Shown here: in pieces, positions 49,815 to 59,134 of the stretch | Numbering within the stretch: the first letter of the stretch is position 1 | Layout of the letters: every line of letters begins with the position of its first letter | DNA from: Carnobacterium divergens | GTDB lineage: Bacteria; Bacillota; Bacilli; Lactobacillales; Carnobacteriaceae | Length of the DNA: 64,000 nt | Direction: 5' to 3' | Assembly: GCF_900258435.1 (NCBI RefSeq) | Contig: NZ_LT992558.1 | Location: forward strand, 882,994-946,993 | Position numbers and translations under genes: made by a program | Notes under the pieces: generated by a model | Database searches by the model: none | What the model saw: only the letters and a program-made list of their open reading frames with translations | Told to the model about the DNA's origin: nothing

Positions 49815-51221
49815 GTGAGTCAATTGACAGAATATCAATTTCCAAAAGGCTTTTGGTGGGGATCAGCAGCCAGTGGACCACAAACAGAAGGCCGTATCGA
49901 AAACGATGGCAAAGGCGACAGCATGTGGGATTACTGGTATAAAGAAGCACCAGAAAAATTTTTCAACCAAGTTGGACCTGAAAAAACATCACAAGTTTAT
50001 CAAAAATACCAAGAAGATATTCAATTAATGAAAGCAACTGGACACACGACTTTTCGAACATCCATTCAATGGAGTCGTTTAATTCCAGATGGTGTGGGAG
50101 CGGTAAATCCAAAAGCTGTTGCTTTTTATAATGACTATATTGATGATATGATTGCGAATGGTATTGAACCATTTATGAACCTATATCATTTTGATATGCC
50201 GATGGCTTTACAAGAAAAAGGCGGTTGGTTAAATCGTGAAACGGTAGATGCTTATGTAGCTTTTGCTAAAACGTGTTTTGAACTGTTTGGCGATCGAGTG
50301 AAAAAATGGTTTACGCATAATGAACCGATTGTACCGGTTGAAGCAGGGTACTTGTATCAATTTCATTATCCTTTAGAGATTAATTTAAAGCACGCTGTTC
50401 AAGTGGGGTACCATGAAATGCTAGCTAGCGCTAAGGCGATTGCTGCTTATCATGGGATGAAACTGGATGGAGAAATTGGGATTATTCTAAACTTGACACC
50501 AAGTTATCCGCGGGATGAAACGAATCCAGCTGACGTGAAGGCGGCAGTCATTGCAGACGCGTTCTTTAACCGTTCCTTTTTAGACCCCTCTGTTAAAGGA
50601 GAATTCCCAGTCGAATTGGTTGAATTGTTAAAAGAAATTGATCATTTACCTGTATATGAGGAAGAAGACTTAGTTATTATTAAAGAAAATACAGTTGATT
50701 TATTAGGGATTAACTATTATCAACCAAGACGCGTCAAAGCCAAAGAAATGCCAATTGATCATACGAATGGACCGATGCCAGAGGATTACTTTGATACCTA
50801 TGAAATGCCAGGTCGAAAAATGAATCCGTACCGTGGTTGGGAAATTTATGAAAAAGGAATTTACGATATTTTAACCAATGTGCGTGAAAACTATGGCAAT
50901 ATTCGTTGCTATATTTCTGAAAATGGAATGGGCGTTGAAGGCGAAGAACGGTTCATTAATGAAAAAGGTGAAATCGAAGATGATTACCGAATTGATTTTG
51001 TGAAAGACCATTTAAAATACGTGCACCAAGCTATTACCGAAGGTGCAAACTGTCAAGGTTACCATATGTGGACGTGTATGGATAACTGGTCATGGAACAA
51101 TGCTTACAAAAATCGTTACGGATTTATTTCCGTAAATCTTGCAGAAGATGGGAAACGTACGATTAAAAAAAGTGGACATTGGTTTAAACAAATCAGTAGC
51201 CAAAATGGCTTTAACGATTAA
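49815..51221 (+). CDS. GH1 glycosidase, probable 6-phospho-beta-glucosidase
   Basis: A 468-aa TIM-barrel glycosidase. N-terminal FPKGFWWGSAASGPQTEG, acid/base E170 in HNEP, nucleophile E369 in ISENGMG. The C-terminal SWNNAYKNRYGF keeps the Ser and Tyr that bind the 6-phosphate in phospho-beta-glycosidases (by memory of lactococcal LacG), though the Lys position is shifted by one. No PTS gene flanks it, so substrate phosphorylation must occur elsewhere. The start is uncertain: GTG 49815 lacks an SD; TTG 49824 has a weak GAGTGAG. A promoter and cre-like site precede it. Confidence 0.87.
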   Translation: MSQLTEYQFPKGFWWGSAASGPQTEGRIENDGKGDSMWDYWYKEAPEKFFNQVGPEKTSQVYQKYQEDIQLMKATGHTTFRTSIQWSRLIPDGVGAVNPKAVAFYNDYIDDMIANGIEPFMNLYHFDMPMALQEKGGWLNRETVDAYVAFAKTCFELFGDRVKKWFTHNEPIVPVEAGYLYQFHYPLEINLKHAVQVGYHEMLASAKAIAAYHGMKLDGEIGIILNLTPSYPRDETNPADVKAAVIADAFFNRSFLDPSVKGEFPVELVELLKEIDHLPVYEEEDLVIIKENTVDLLGINYYQPRRVKAKEMPIDHTNGPMPEDYFDTYEMPGRKMNPYRGWEIYEKGIYDILTNVRENYGNIRCYISENGMGVEGEERFINEKGEIEDDYRIDFVKDHLKYVHQAITEGANCQGYHMWTCMDNWSWNNAYKNRYGFISVNLAEDGKRTIKKSGHWFKQISSQNGFND

Positions 51222-51228
51222 AAAAGAA

Positions 51229-51268
51229 AAGGTTGCTCTGTTCATTTGACAGGGCAATCTTTTTTTTA
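51229..51268 (+). terminator. GH1 gene terminator
   Basis: Stem GGTTGCTCTGT / ACAGGGCAATC with G-U pairs and eight T. Confidence 0.9.
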
Positions 51269-51339
51269 AATCGAATTCGTACCCACATGACACAATGTTT
51301 GATACAATAAAAGAAACTATTTGTAAAAGAGGGATTGCA

Positions 51340-51810
51340 ATGTCAGTATATCAATTCAATGTGACTCAAATGAACGGCGAAGAAGTTTCTTTAAGTAACT
51401 ACAAAGGCAAAGTCCTATTAATTGTTAACACAGCAAGTAAATGTGGCTTAACACCTCAATTAGAAGGCTTAGAGGCGATGTATGAGCAATTTAAAGAAAA
51501 GGATTTTGTAATCTTAGGATTTCCTTGCAACCAATTTATGATGCAAGACCCTAAAAGCAATGATGAGATTATGGAATTTTGTCAATTAAATTATGGTGTG
51601 ACATTTCCAATGCATCAAAAAATCAAGGTTAAGGGAAAAGATGCGGATCCGTTGTACAAGTATTTAGTTGAACAAACGGATGGGAAAAAAATTGAATGGA
51701 ATTTTGCCAAATTTTTAATTGGCAGAGACGGTGAGTTAATTGAACGTTTTCCTTCAAAAATGCCTCCTTCAGAATTTATCGACCAAGTTGAAAAAGTAGT
51801 CATTAATTAA
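51340..51810 (+). CDS. Glutathione peroxidase family thiol peroxidase
   Basis: A 156-aa thioredoxin-fold peroxidase. The peroxidatic Cys is C35 in NTASKCGLTPQ, followed by GFPCNQF with the likely resolving-type second Cys, and WNFAKFLI with the conserved Trp-Asn. Gram-positive members use thioredoxin more than glutathione, so TrxB (5471) is the likely electron supply. ATG 51340 is chosen (AAAGAGGG upstream); it gives the family N-terminus SVYQFNV. An extended -10-like TGATACAAT at ~51299 could be its promoter. Confidence 0.93.
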   Translation: MSVYQFNVTQMNGEEVSLSNYKGKVLLIVNTASKCGLTPQLEGLEAMYEQFKEKDFVILGFPCNQFMMQDPKSNDEIMEFCQLNYGVTFPMHQKIKVKGKDADPLYKYLVEQTDGKKIEWNFAKFLIGRDGELIERFPSKMPPSEFIDQVEKVVIN

Positions 51811-51829
51811 GGCTGTCTAAAAAAATTGT

Positions 51830-51871
51830 AAAAGCAATGAAGTTCATTCGTGTTCTTGATTGCTTTTTTTT
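51830..51871 (+). terminator. Gpx gene terminator
   Basis: Stem AAAAGCAAT / ATTGCTTTT around a 20-nt loop, followed by seven T. Confidence 0.78.
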
Positions 51872-51900
51872 ATCAATCTTAACGAAAGGGGAAGAGGCGG

Positions 51901-54237
51901 ATGGGAGAGAAATTTTTGCTAAAAGGCGAAGCTAATCCGGAAAATGTCATTCAAGGTCGTTATTATCGATTTACGGTTTTAACAGAGCGTTTGATCCGAA
52001 TGGAATATTCTGCAAATGGCACCTTTGAAGATCAAAGTACCCAAGTTGTCACCAGACGTGATTTTCCAGCCGTTACATTTTTAGCAACAGAAGAAAAAGG
52101 AATTCTAGAAATTTCTACGAACTATTTCCATTTATATTATAAGAAAGGTCCTTTTACGCCACAAAATTTAAGCATTGATTTAAAGTTTGACTATGCAAGT
52201 TACCACGATCAATGGACTTTTGGTGATGAAATAACCACTTTAAAAGGAACGGCAAGAACTCTTGATAAAGTTAACGGCACCACAAAACTGTCGGAAGGTT
52301 TGATGGCAAAAAATGGCTACAGTTTATTGGATGATTCCGCGTCTTTTTTGATTGATGAGAACTACAATTTTAAAAAGCGGGAGGACAATGGGCAAGATTT
52401 TTATTTTTTTGCTTATGGACGAGATTATTTAGCCTCTTTAAAGGATTTTTTCTATCTATCAGGAAGCCCACCTTTATTACCAAGGTTCGCATTGGGCAAT
52501 TGGTGGAGTCGTTATTGGCAGTATTCAAGTAAGGAATATCAAGAATTAATCGAACGTTTTGCTGTGGAAAAAATTCCATTTTCAGTTGCAGTAATTGATA
52601 TGGATTGGCATCTAACGACCATTCCTGATCGTTTTGGAAGTGGCTGGACGGGCTATACTTGGAATCTTGAATTATTTCCACAACCAAAAGAATTTTTATC
52701 GTGGTTGCATCAAGAAGGATTGAAAACAACCTTGAATGTTCATCCAGCAGATGGCATTCGCGCGTATGAGGAACCTTACTTGAGGGTTGCAAAACGCTTA
52801 GGTTTAAATTCTGCAGATGAAGAACCGGCTCCGTTTGATTTGACAGATTCATTGTTTAGGGAAGCTTACTTTGAAGATGTGCATCATCCGCTGGAAGCTA
52901 CTGGTGTTGATTTTTGGTGGATTGATTGGCAACAGGGAGTGAATAGTCGAATTTTGGGCTTAGATCCTATGTGGTTGTTGAATCATTATCATTATTTAGA
53001 CAATCAGAAAAATCACTCAGAAGGTTTAATTCTATCGCGTTTTATCGGTCCTGGCAGTCAGCGTTATCCAATTGGATTTTCTGGTGACACGGTGATTTCT
53101 TGGGAGTCATTAGATTTTCAACCTTATTTCACAGCAACGGCAGCAAATATCGGGTATACATGGTGGAGTCACGATATTGGCGGTCATTATCACGGGGTTC
53201 ATGATGAGGAGCTGACTTTACGTTGGATGCAATTAGGGACGTTTAGTCCAATCAATCGGCTGCATAGTTCGGATAATCCTTTTAACAGTAAAGAGCCTTG
53301 GCGTTTTAATGATATGATTTTTAACTCAATGCGCTACTTTTTACAATTAAGACATCGACTCGTTCCTTATTTATATACAATCAATTATCTGACTCATACG
53401 GAAGGGTTGCCTTTGGTGATGCCGATGTATTATTTAAATTCGATGGATGAGCTGGCTTATGAAGTGCCTAATCAGTTTTATTTTGGAACAGAATTATTTG
53501 TAGCTCCAATTACAACAAAGTCCGATAGTGATTTAAAATTAAGTCAAGTCGTGGTATGGTTTCCTGCTGGCAAGTGGTATGATTTTTTTACTGGAGTTCG
53601 TTACCAGGGTGGAACGATGCTTAAAGTTTTTCGCAGTCAAACGGACTATCCTGTTTTTGCCAAAGCGGGAGGGATTGTCCCGATGAATCGAGATGGTTCT
53701 AAAAACGGGGAAGACGTACCAACGAATTTAGAAGTGCATATTTTCCCAGGATCTAATAATGAGTTTACCTTGTATGAAGAGATAGAAAATGCTTGTTTAG
53801 AGACGACCTTTAAACTTGATTGGAAGCAACAGCAATTGACGATTTCGTTAAGGGGTGAATTAGAGATACTACCTAAAAATCGTCAAATTACTTGTCTTTT
53901 TAGAAATGTGGAATTAGATTCAAGTCAGAAATTAGCCAGTTCAATCGAAGTGGATGTGAAAAATAAAACGGCGATAGTGGAATGGACAAATTTCGCAATC
54001 GATACCACGAAAGTAATTGATTTCAGAGGTATCAGAGAAGTTCAGCGTCAGCAGATTGTAGGAGAGGTATTTTCTAAATTAGATCAAGCGAATATTGGTT
54101 ATTCACTAAAACGTGAGATTTATCAACATTTTATCACCTTTCAAGAAAGTTTGCCGTTAATTGGAATGATGAATAATTTAACCAATCGAATGTTGGCAGA
54201 TTGCTTGTTTGAAATGATTTATACGATGGAAAGTTAG
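51901..54237 (+). CDS. GH31 family glycosidase (alpha-glucosidase/alpha-xylosidase type)
   Basis: A 778-aa cytosolic enzyme. An N-terminal beta-sandwich (~1-200) precedes the TIM barrel: PRFALGNWWSRYW, VAVIDMDWH, nucleophile D342 in WWIDW, acid/base D396 in GFSGDT, and WWSHDIGGHYHG. C-terminal beta domains follow, plus a helical end (~720-778) that looks extra. The exact specificity (maltosides, isomaltosides or xylosides) cannot be read from sequence. No signal peptide or transporter is nearby. AAGAGG SD. The GntR regulator follows 115 bp later and may control it. Confidence 0.9.
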   Translation: MGEKFLLKGEANPENVIQGRYYRFTVLTERLIRMEYSANGTFEDQSTQVVTRRDFPAVTFLATEEKGILEISTNYFHLYYKKGPFTPQNLSIDLKFDYASYHDQWTFGDEITTLKGTARTLDKVNGTTKLSEGLMAKNGYSLLDDSASFLIDENYNFKKREDNGQDFYFFAYGRDYLASLKDFFYLSGSPPLLPRFALGNWWSRYWQYSSKEYQELIERFAVEKIPFSVAVIDMDWHLTTIPDRFGSGWTGYTWNLELFPQPKEFLSWLHQEGLKTTLNVHPADGIRAYEEPYLRVAKRLGLNSADEEPAPFDLTDSLFREAYFEDVHHPLEATGVDFWWIDWQQGVNSRILGLDPMWLLNHYHYLDNQKNHSEGLILSRFIGPGSQRYPIGFSGDTVISWESLDFQPYFTATAANIGYTWWSHDIGGHYHGVHDEELTLRWMQLGTFSPINRLHSSDNPFNSKEPWRFNDMIFNSMRYFLQLRHRLVPYLYTINYLTHTEGLPLVMPMYYLNSMDELAYEVPNQFYFGTELFVAPITTKSDSDLKLSQVVVWFPAGKWYDFFTGVRYQGGTMLKVFRSQTDYPVFAKAGGIVPMNRDGSKNGEDVPTNLEVHIFPGSNNEFTLYEEIENACLETTFKLDWKQQQLTISLRGELEILPKNRQITCLFRNVELDSSQKLASSIEVDVKNKTAIVEWTNFAIDTTKVIDFRGIREVQRQQIVGEVFSKLDQANIGYSLKREIYQHFITFQESLPLIGMMNNLTNRMLADCLFEMIYTMES

Positions 54238-54266
54238 CACACAATCAATGGATTGTGTGTTTTTTA
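54238..54266 (+). terminator. GH31 gene terminator
   Basis: Stem CACACAATC / GATTGTGTG, AATG loop, six T. Confidence 0.92.
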
Positions 54267-54351
54267 CTGGATGTGAATCGCAAAAAGACTAGTCTTTTTA
54301 AATTAAATGGGTTATGATAAAGAAAAGAAGTAGCAAAGAGGTGGATTTCCA

Positions 54352-55068
54352 ATGGTTAAATACCAACAAATCGCAAAAATTATTAGAAAAAGAATTCAAG
54401 AGGGTGTTTATCCGGTAGATTCGTTGATTCCAGATCAGGTAACCTTATCAAAAGAATTTGATGTTAGTCGTATGACAATGAAAAAAGCCTTGGATATCTT
54501 AGCGATGGAAGGGTTGATTTATCGTCAAAGAGGTGCGGGGACATTTGTAATGAAAAATGCACTGATTAATCAACTTGATACAAAAGCAGAAGAATATGAT
54601 GGATTAACAAAACAGTTACCAGATAAAAAAATCACAAGTAAAATTATTTACTTTGATATTGAATTTCCAAGTGAAAAAGTGATGGAACAATTGATGTTAA
54701 AGGAAAATCAACCGGTCTATAAACTAATTCGCTTGCGCTACTTAGAAGGTCAACCTTACGTTCTTGAACATACGTATATGCCGTCAGATATTGTGACAGG
54801 ATTAACGGAAGATATTTTATTGGGATCGATTTATCGTTATTTAAAAGAAGATTTGGGCTTGGTTTTTGGTGGAGCGTTTAGAAAAATACATGCAGACAAG
54901 GCTTCGGAGTATGACATTGATTATTTAGAGTGTGATCCGCATGATCCGGTACTTGAAGTAGAGCAAGTTGTATACTTACAAAACGGCAAACCTTTTGAAT
55001 ATTCAAGAAGCCGCCATCGTTATGATAAACGTAGTTACACTATTTTAGATGTAAATAAAAGCAGCTAA
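54352..55068 (+). CDS. GntR-family regulator with UTRA domain
   Basis: A 238-aa repressor-type regulator. The N-terminal winged HTH (~1-68) shows YQQIAKIIRKRIQEGVYP, SKEFDVSRMTMKKALDIL and GLIYRQRGAGTFV. The UTRA ligand domain (~90-235) includes PVYKLIRLRYLEGQPYVLE and VEQVVYLQNGKPFEYSRSRH. HutC-subfamily members sense sugars or sugar phosphates, so a link to the neighbouring GH31 or GH1 gene is likely but unproven. SD GAGGTGG. It ends at a bidirectional terminator. Confidence 0.9.
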   Translation: MVKYQQIAKIIRKRIQEGVYPVDSLIPDQVTLSKEFDVSRMTMKKALDILAMEGLIYRQRGAGTFVMKNALINQLDTKAEEYDGLTKQLPDKKITSKIIYFDIEFPSEKVMEQLMLKENQPVYKLIRLRYLEGQPYVLEHTYMPSDIVTGLTEDILLGSIYRYLKEDLGLVFGGAFRKIHADKASEYDIDYLECDPHDPVLEVEQVVYLQNGKPFEYSRSRHRYDKRSYTILDVNKSS

Positions 55069-55096
55069 AAAGGAGAGCCCGAGGGCTCTCCTTTTT
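55067..55096 (+). terminator. Bidirectional terminator GntR / HdeD-fusion
   Basis: Stem AAAAGGAGAGCCC / GGGCTCTCCTTTT with GAG loop between convergent genes. Confidence 0.94.
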
Positions 55097-55097
55097 A

Positions 55098-56384
55098 TTA
55101 ATTGTAAATATCATAACTAATGACGGCGCTATTTGGTTTTTTAAATTCATGGCGTAAAAAATTTAAATACGTTCCTGGGGTTAAAATGCCATTCATAGAT
55201 AACAAATCAATCCCAGATGGTCCAATAATGGAATCAGAAAGTAAGCAACAATTGGTTGTGAGAACAAAATAGGATTTAAAAGGCCCTCGATTGAATTTGT
55301 ATAGTTTACTGTTTGCTTGGTAACAAGCTAGACTAGCGTAATCTTGATAGTTAGTTCGATCAACCAAAGGATCTTGAGCAAGAGCTAAACTATAATTTGA
55401 TTTCCATTCATAACATTGAGCCTTGATGTCTTTAATTGCATTTGCGACATCTTGCTTTTCCTGAGGGGTTAACTGAATACCAAAACCAAACAATGTTTTT
55501 TGACTATGTTTAATGCAAAATGGAATATAAGACGCTTTGTCTGTTGTCAATAAAACGCCGTCCCCCATAGTGTCAAATAAGTGATAGGAATCTTCATCAT
55601 AGTTGCCATAAGAAATGATTTCACCTTCAAAACATAGATCCATATGACCAATGGACCCAAAACTTTTTTCTGTAACGTGAATATAAATTTCTAAGTCGGG
55701 CATGATGTCTGATTTTCGTTCTGAAAAAACGGCTTTTTCACTGACTACTTCACTAGGTTTTAAAATTTTATTTGTTTCAGTTAAAACGCGTTTTGGAACA
55801 AAAGCTTCTAAAAAGATTGGAGGCGTAATTTTTATTTTACGTTTCAAGTGGTCGATGGTTGAATTTGGAAGGTAACTCATTAGCAATAAATAAAGGTTGC
55901 CACAACCTGAAAGAATAAAGTACACCCCAAAAGCAATTAAAATTTGTTCCAAGGATAGGAAAGGTGAGAAGATTAATAAAATACCTGTAATCGAAAGAAA
56001 CAGTCCGCTTACTAAAAGCGTAAAACGTCCAACGAGTTGATTTTTATAATAAGTGCGATAACTAACTAGCTTTGCAAAGCCTTTTAACAACGTATAACAA
56101 CCGAAAACAGTAAATAAAAATTGATACGACATTGTTGAAAAAAAATAAAAACTCAAGCCGAGTATAATTTTAATAAGACTATCTTTTAAAATTTTCAGGT
56201 CTAGTTTGCGTTTTAATAAAAATTGAGAAAAATGAGACAGGCTATCAATTAGCAATGCCAACATCATTAACAAGGTGAAAATAGAAAGCAAGGATGTGTT
56301 TATCTTTAAGATAATACTTCCAACGAGAATTAAGGCAAAACTCGATAAAAATAGGTAAAGTCGGTTTAAATGGGTTGTCGACAT
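55098..56384 (-). CDS. HdeD-like membrane protein fused to a possible permuted papain-fold domain
   Basis: A 428-aa protein. Residues 1-~175 hold about six TM helices in the HdeD/DUF308 style (FTLLVSGLFLSITGILLIFSP). A basic linker (~180-230) follows. The C-terminal domain (~232-428) has H247 in SIGHMDLCF, then a conserved-looking TTNCCLLSD with C379/C380. His before Cys within an N-C motif is the order of circularly permuted NlpC/P60-like (YiiX/LRAT) proteins. The N-terminal assignment is fair; the C-terminal one is inference. AAAGG is the SD. A small inverted repeat (TATCT-AAT-AGATA, 56412-56424) lies upstream. Confidence 0.7.
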   Translation of the reverse strand: MSTTHLNRLYLFLSSFALILVGSIILKINTSLLSIFTLLMMLALLIDSLSHFSQFLLKRKLDLKILKDSLIKIILGLSFYFFSTMSYQFLFTVFGCYTLLKGFAKLVSYRTYYKNQLVGRFTLLVSGLFLSITGILLIFSPFLSLEQILIAFGVYFILSGCGNLYLLLMSYLPNSTIDHLKRKIKITPPIFLEAFVPKRVLTETNKILKPSEVVSEKAVFSERKSDIMPDLEIYIHVTEKSFGSIGHMDLCFEGEIISYGNYDEDSYHLFDTMGDGVLLTTDKASYIPFCIKHSQKTLFGFGIQLTPQEKQDVANAIKDIKAQCYEWKSNYSLALAQDPLVDRTNYQDYASLACYQANSKLYKFNRGPFKSYFVLTTNCCLLSDSIIGPSGIDLLSMNGILTPGTYLNFLRHEFKKPNSAVISYDIYN

Positions 56385-56587
56385 AGTAAGACCTTTCTTA
56401 TAAAAATAATCTATCTAATAGATAAAATTGAATTCAATCGTTTTTCATTTTAACACTTAATAGGTAGAAATCAAACTATTGCCAAGATGATTTTTAGATT
56501 AACGCTTAAAAGTAACCCGTAAAAATCGTTTTTTTTATTTTTGGTATAGATTGGTTTGGGTCGTTTTCATTCTTTAATTCATTTTCA

Positions 56588-56616
56588 TTCGAACTTATTT
56601 AAATATGTGTTATAAT
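56588..56616 (+). promoter_or_regulatory. fbp promoter
   Basis: Perfect extended -10 TGTTATAAT (56608-56616) with TTCGAA at 17 bp spacing as a weak -35; 45 bp before the ATG. Confidence 0.6.
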
Positions 56617-56661
56617 TATTGGTATAGCTATTTTATTATGAATGGTGGAGGTTAATACGAG

Positions 56662-58623
56662 ATGAACAGCAATCAAAAATACTTAACTTTATTAGCAAAA
56701 GAATTTCCAACAATTGGGGAAACCGCGACTGAAATCATTAATCTGCAAGCAATTTTAAATTTACCAAAAGGCACGGAACATTTCATTAGCGATATCCATG
56801 GCGAGTATGAGGCTTTTCAACAGGTGTTACGGAACGGTTCAGGGAATATCAAAGAAAAAATCAAAGATATTTTTAACAATCGGTTGACCCAAAAAGAAAG
56901 GACTCAATTAGCCACGTTGATTTATTATCCCGAAGAAAAAATGACGTTGACGATTGAAGCCTTAAATAGCCAACAAGAAATTGACGAATGGTATAAAATC
57001 ACTTTAAATCGTTTAATAGAGTTATGCGTTTTTGTAGCATCAAAATACACACGTTCAAAAGTCAGAAAAGCCCTTCCTAATGAATTTGCGTATATAATAG
57101 AAGAGTTGCTATTTAAGGCGAACGATTCTAATGACAAAGAGGATTATTACAATGAAATTATTCAAAGCATTATCGCGTTAAATCGTGGGTTTCAATTTGT
57201 AAGCGCAATCTCATATTTAATTCAACGATTAGTGGTAGATCATTTACATGTTGTGGGAGATATTTACGATCGCGGACCTTTTCCTGATAAGATAATGGAC
57301 ACGTTGATGGACTATCACTCAGTGGACATCCAATGGGGAAACCACGATATTTTATGGATGGGAGCAGCTAGTGGTTCACAAGTTTGTTTAGCGAATGTAT
57401 TAAGAATTTGCGCACGGTATGACAATTTAGCAATTCTTGAAGAAGGTTATGGGATTCCATTAAGACCATTACTGACATTTGCAGAAAGAGTTTACTCAAA
57501 AGAAAGTGGAGCCTGTTTTGCACCTAAAATTGATCAAAAAACAACGCCATATTTAACCGACGAGTTGCAACAGATTACGAAGATTCATCAAGCGATTGCG
57601 GTGATTCAATTTAAATTGGAAGGCCCGATTATTAAACGCCATCCAGAATTTCAAATGGAAGATCGGCTACTGTTATCTAAAATAGACTATGACAACCAAA
57701 CCATTGCCCTTAAAGGAAAAGTTTACCCTTTAACCAATGCTCATTTTCCAACGATTGACCCATTAGATCCCTATCGTCTAACAGAGGAAGAAGAGTACGT
57801 GATTGAGAAACTAAGCGAAGCTTTTCAACACAGTGAAAAGTTACAGCGTCATATGGCATTTCTTTATAGTCATGGCAGCATGTATTTAACATATAATAAT
57901 AACTTATTGATTCATGGCTGTGTCCCTTTAAATGAGGATGGCAGTTTGATGTCTCTCAAATTAAATGGGGTTTCCTATCAAGGCAAGCAGTTGTTAGATC
58001 AATTTGAACAAGCGTTAAGAAAAAGTGCGCAGTCAAATGAAACGGACAAAATGGCAGAGTTAGATTTGATTTGGTATTTATGGACAGGAGCAGCTTCTTC
58101 TTTATTTGGAAAAGATCAGATGACAACTTTTGAACGTTATTTCATTGAGGACAAAGAAACGCATGTGGAAAAAAAAAATGCGTATTACCGTTTGCGTAAT
58201 ACGGAAGAATGTTGTTGTATGATTTTGGAAGAATTTCAGTTAGATGCTACTTGTGGACACATTATTAACGGACATACACCAGTCAAGGAACGGATTGGAG
58301 AAACTCCAATTAAAGCAAATGGAAAGTTAATTGTCATTGATGGTGGGTTTTCAAAAGCGTATCAAAAAACAACAGGTTTAGCTGGGTACACGTTGCTCTA
58401 CAATTCCTATGGTATGCAACTAGCTTCCCATCAACCTTTTACTTCTCGGATGGATGCCATTGAAAATGAACGAGACATCATTTCAACAAGACGCGTCATC
58501 GATTTAGAATTAAAGCGTAAAAAGGTTAGCGAAACAGATATAGGTCAAGAATTAATGAAGCAATTGATTGACTTAAAGAAGTTATTAAAAGCATATCAAG
58601 AGGGAATCATTAGTCAAAGATAA
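56662..58623 (+). CDS. fbp: Fructose-1,6-bisphosphatase, class III
   Basis: Gluconeogenic enzyme that dephosphorylates fructose-1,6-bisphosphate. The 653-aa metallophosphatase has [19 protein letters not shown], the metal motifs [15 protein letters not shown] and [14 protein letters not shown], and the C-terminal [13 protein letters not shown] and [10 protein letters not shown]. Class III is restricted mainly to Firmicutes. GGTGGAGG is the SD. It is monocistronic, with promoter and terminator. Its substrate is also the CggR inducer, so it and YvcK tie to the glycolytic operon here. Confidence 0.96.
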   Translation: MNSNQKYLTLLAKEFPTIGETATEIINLQAILNLPKGTEHFISDIHGEYEAFQQVLRNGSGNIKEKIKDIFNNRLTQKERTQLATLIYYPEEKMTLTIEALNSQQEIDEWYKITLNRLIELCVFVASKYTRSKVRKALPNEFAYIIEELLFKANDSNDKEDYYNEIIQSIIALNRGFQFVSAISYLIQRLVVDHLHVVGDIYDRGPFPDKIMDTLMDYHSVDIQWGNHDILWMGAASGSQVCLANVLRICARYDNLAILEEGYGIPLRPLLTFAERVYSKESGACFAPKIDQKTTPYLTDELQQITKIHQAIAVIQFKLEGPIIKRHPEFQMEDRLLLSKIDYDNQTIALKGKVYPLTNAHFPTIDPLDPYRLTEEEEYVIEKLSEAFQHSEKLQRHMAFLYSHGSMYLTYNNNLLIHGCVPLNEDGSLMSLKLNGVSYQGKQLLDQFEQALRKSAQSNETDKMAELDLIWYLWTGAASSLFGKDQMTTFERYFIEDKETHVEKKNAYYRLRNTEECCCMILEEFQLDATCGHIINGHTPVKERIGETPIKANGKLIVIDGGFSKAYQKTTGLAGYTLLYNSYGMQLASHQPFTSRMDAIENERDIISTRRVIDLELKRKKVSETDIGQELMKQLIDLKKLLKAYQEGIISQR

Positions 58624-58652
58624 GAATCAGAATAATTGATTCTTATTTTTTT
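58621..58652 (+). terminator. fbp terminator
   Basis: Stem AAGAATCA / TGATTCTT with 7-nt loop, then a T-rich tail. Confidence 0.82.
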
Positions 58653-58767
58653 ATTCTTCAAAAGGGATAGGAAGTGGGATTTTATAGACTAACTAAGAAA
58701 CTGTAAAAATAAATAAAGCGTAAATCCTAATAAAGTGTTAAAATAAATATTAATATTCTAGGGAAAA

Positions 58768-58802
58768 TAAAAAAATAAGCAGACAAGTCTACTTATTTTT
58801 TG
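58768..58802 (-). terminator. Terminator of the DUF2187 gene (probably bidirectional)
   Basis: Stem AAAAAATAAGCAGAC / GTCTACTTATTTTTT (one G-U/A-C position) with A and T flanks; it lies past the DUF2187 stop. Confidence 0.8.
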
Positions 58803-58833
58803 CTAGTTTATTCTAATGATGTACCTGTTTTTA

Positions 58834-59019
58834 TTAATGAGAAGTTTCAAGTAAACGACAATCTGATTTGCGGACAATTAACTTACCGTGGTATTTTTCA
58901 TCGAACTCTTTGTCTGAATTCAGTGCTATTACTAAGAAGGAATTCTCATAAACTTTTTCGATATATCCTTCAAACTCTTTTTCATTTAATGTGAAGATGA
59001 TTTGATCAGCATACCCCAT
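58834..59019 (-). CDS. DUF2187 family small protein
   Basis: A 61-aa acidic protein beginning MGYADQIIFTLNEKEFEGYI, with KVYENSFLVIAL and a C-terminal YHGKLIVRKSDCRLL. It matches the DUF2187 pattern, a small SH3-like beta barrel of unknown function in Firmicutes. GGAGGCG lies 8 bases before the ATG on the minus strand, which supports this strand over the overlapping plus-strand frame. It is divergent from the HTH-TPR regulator gene. Confidence 0.82.
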   Translation of the reverse strand: MGYADQIIFTLNEKEFEGYIEKVYENSFLVIALNSDKEFDEKYHGKLIVRKSDCRLLETSH

Positions 59020-59097
59020 TGGTTTTCGCCTCCAATAAACTTTTTATTCATCAAAATGGAATAACATCATTATGCAGTAAATGATATAAATTATAAA

Positions 59098-59111
59098 ATG
59101 CGAATTCGCAT
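59098..59111 (+). promoter_or_regulatory. Perfect 14-bp palindrome upstream of the HTH-TPR gene
   Basis: ATGCGAATTCGCAT, flanked by A and T runs that extend the symmetry to about 22 bp with one mismatch. It ends 23 bp before the regulator ATG, so it may be its autoregulatory operator. It could also bind RNA polymerase-blocking partners of the divergent gene. Confidence 0.5.
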
Positions 59112-59134
59112 ATTTTTTGAAAGTGAGGCACTTT

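Noticed and set aside
52370-52852. 160-codon antisense frame within the GH31 gene
   Set aside because: Overlaps catalytic-domain coding sequence and has no recognisable domain or SD.
58800-58994. Plus-strand open frame opposite the DUF2187 gene
   Set aside because: No SD; the minus-strand frame has GGAGGCG, a family match and its own terminator.
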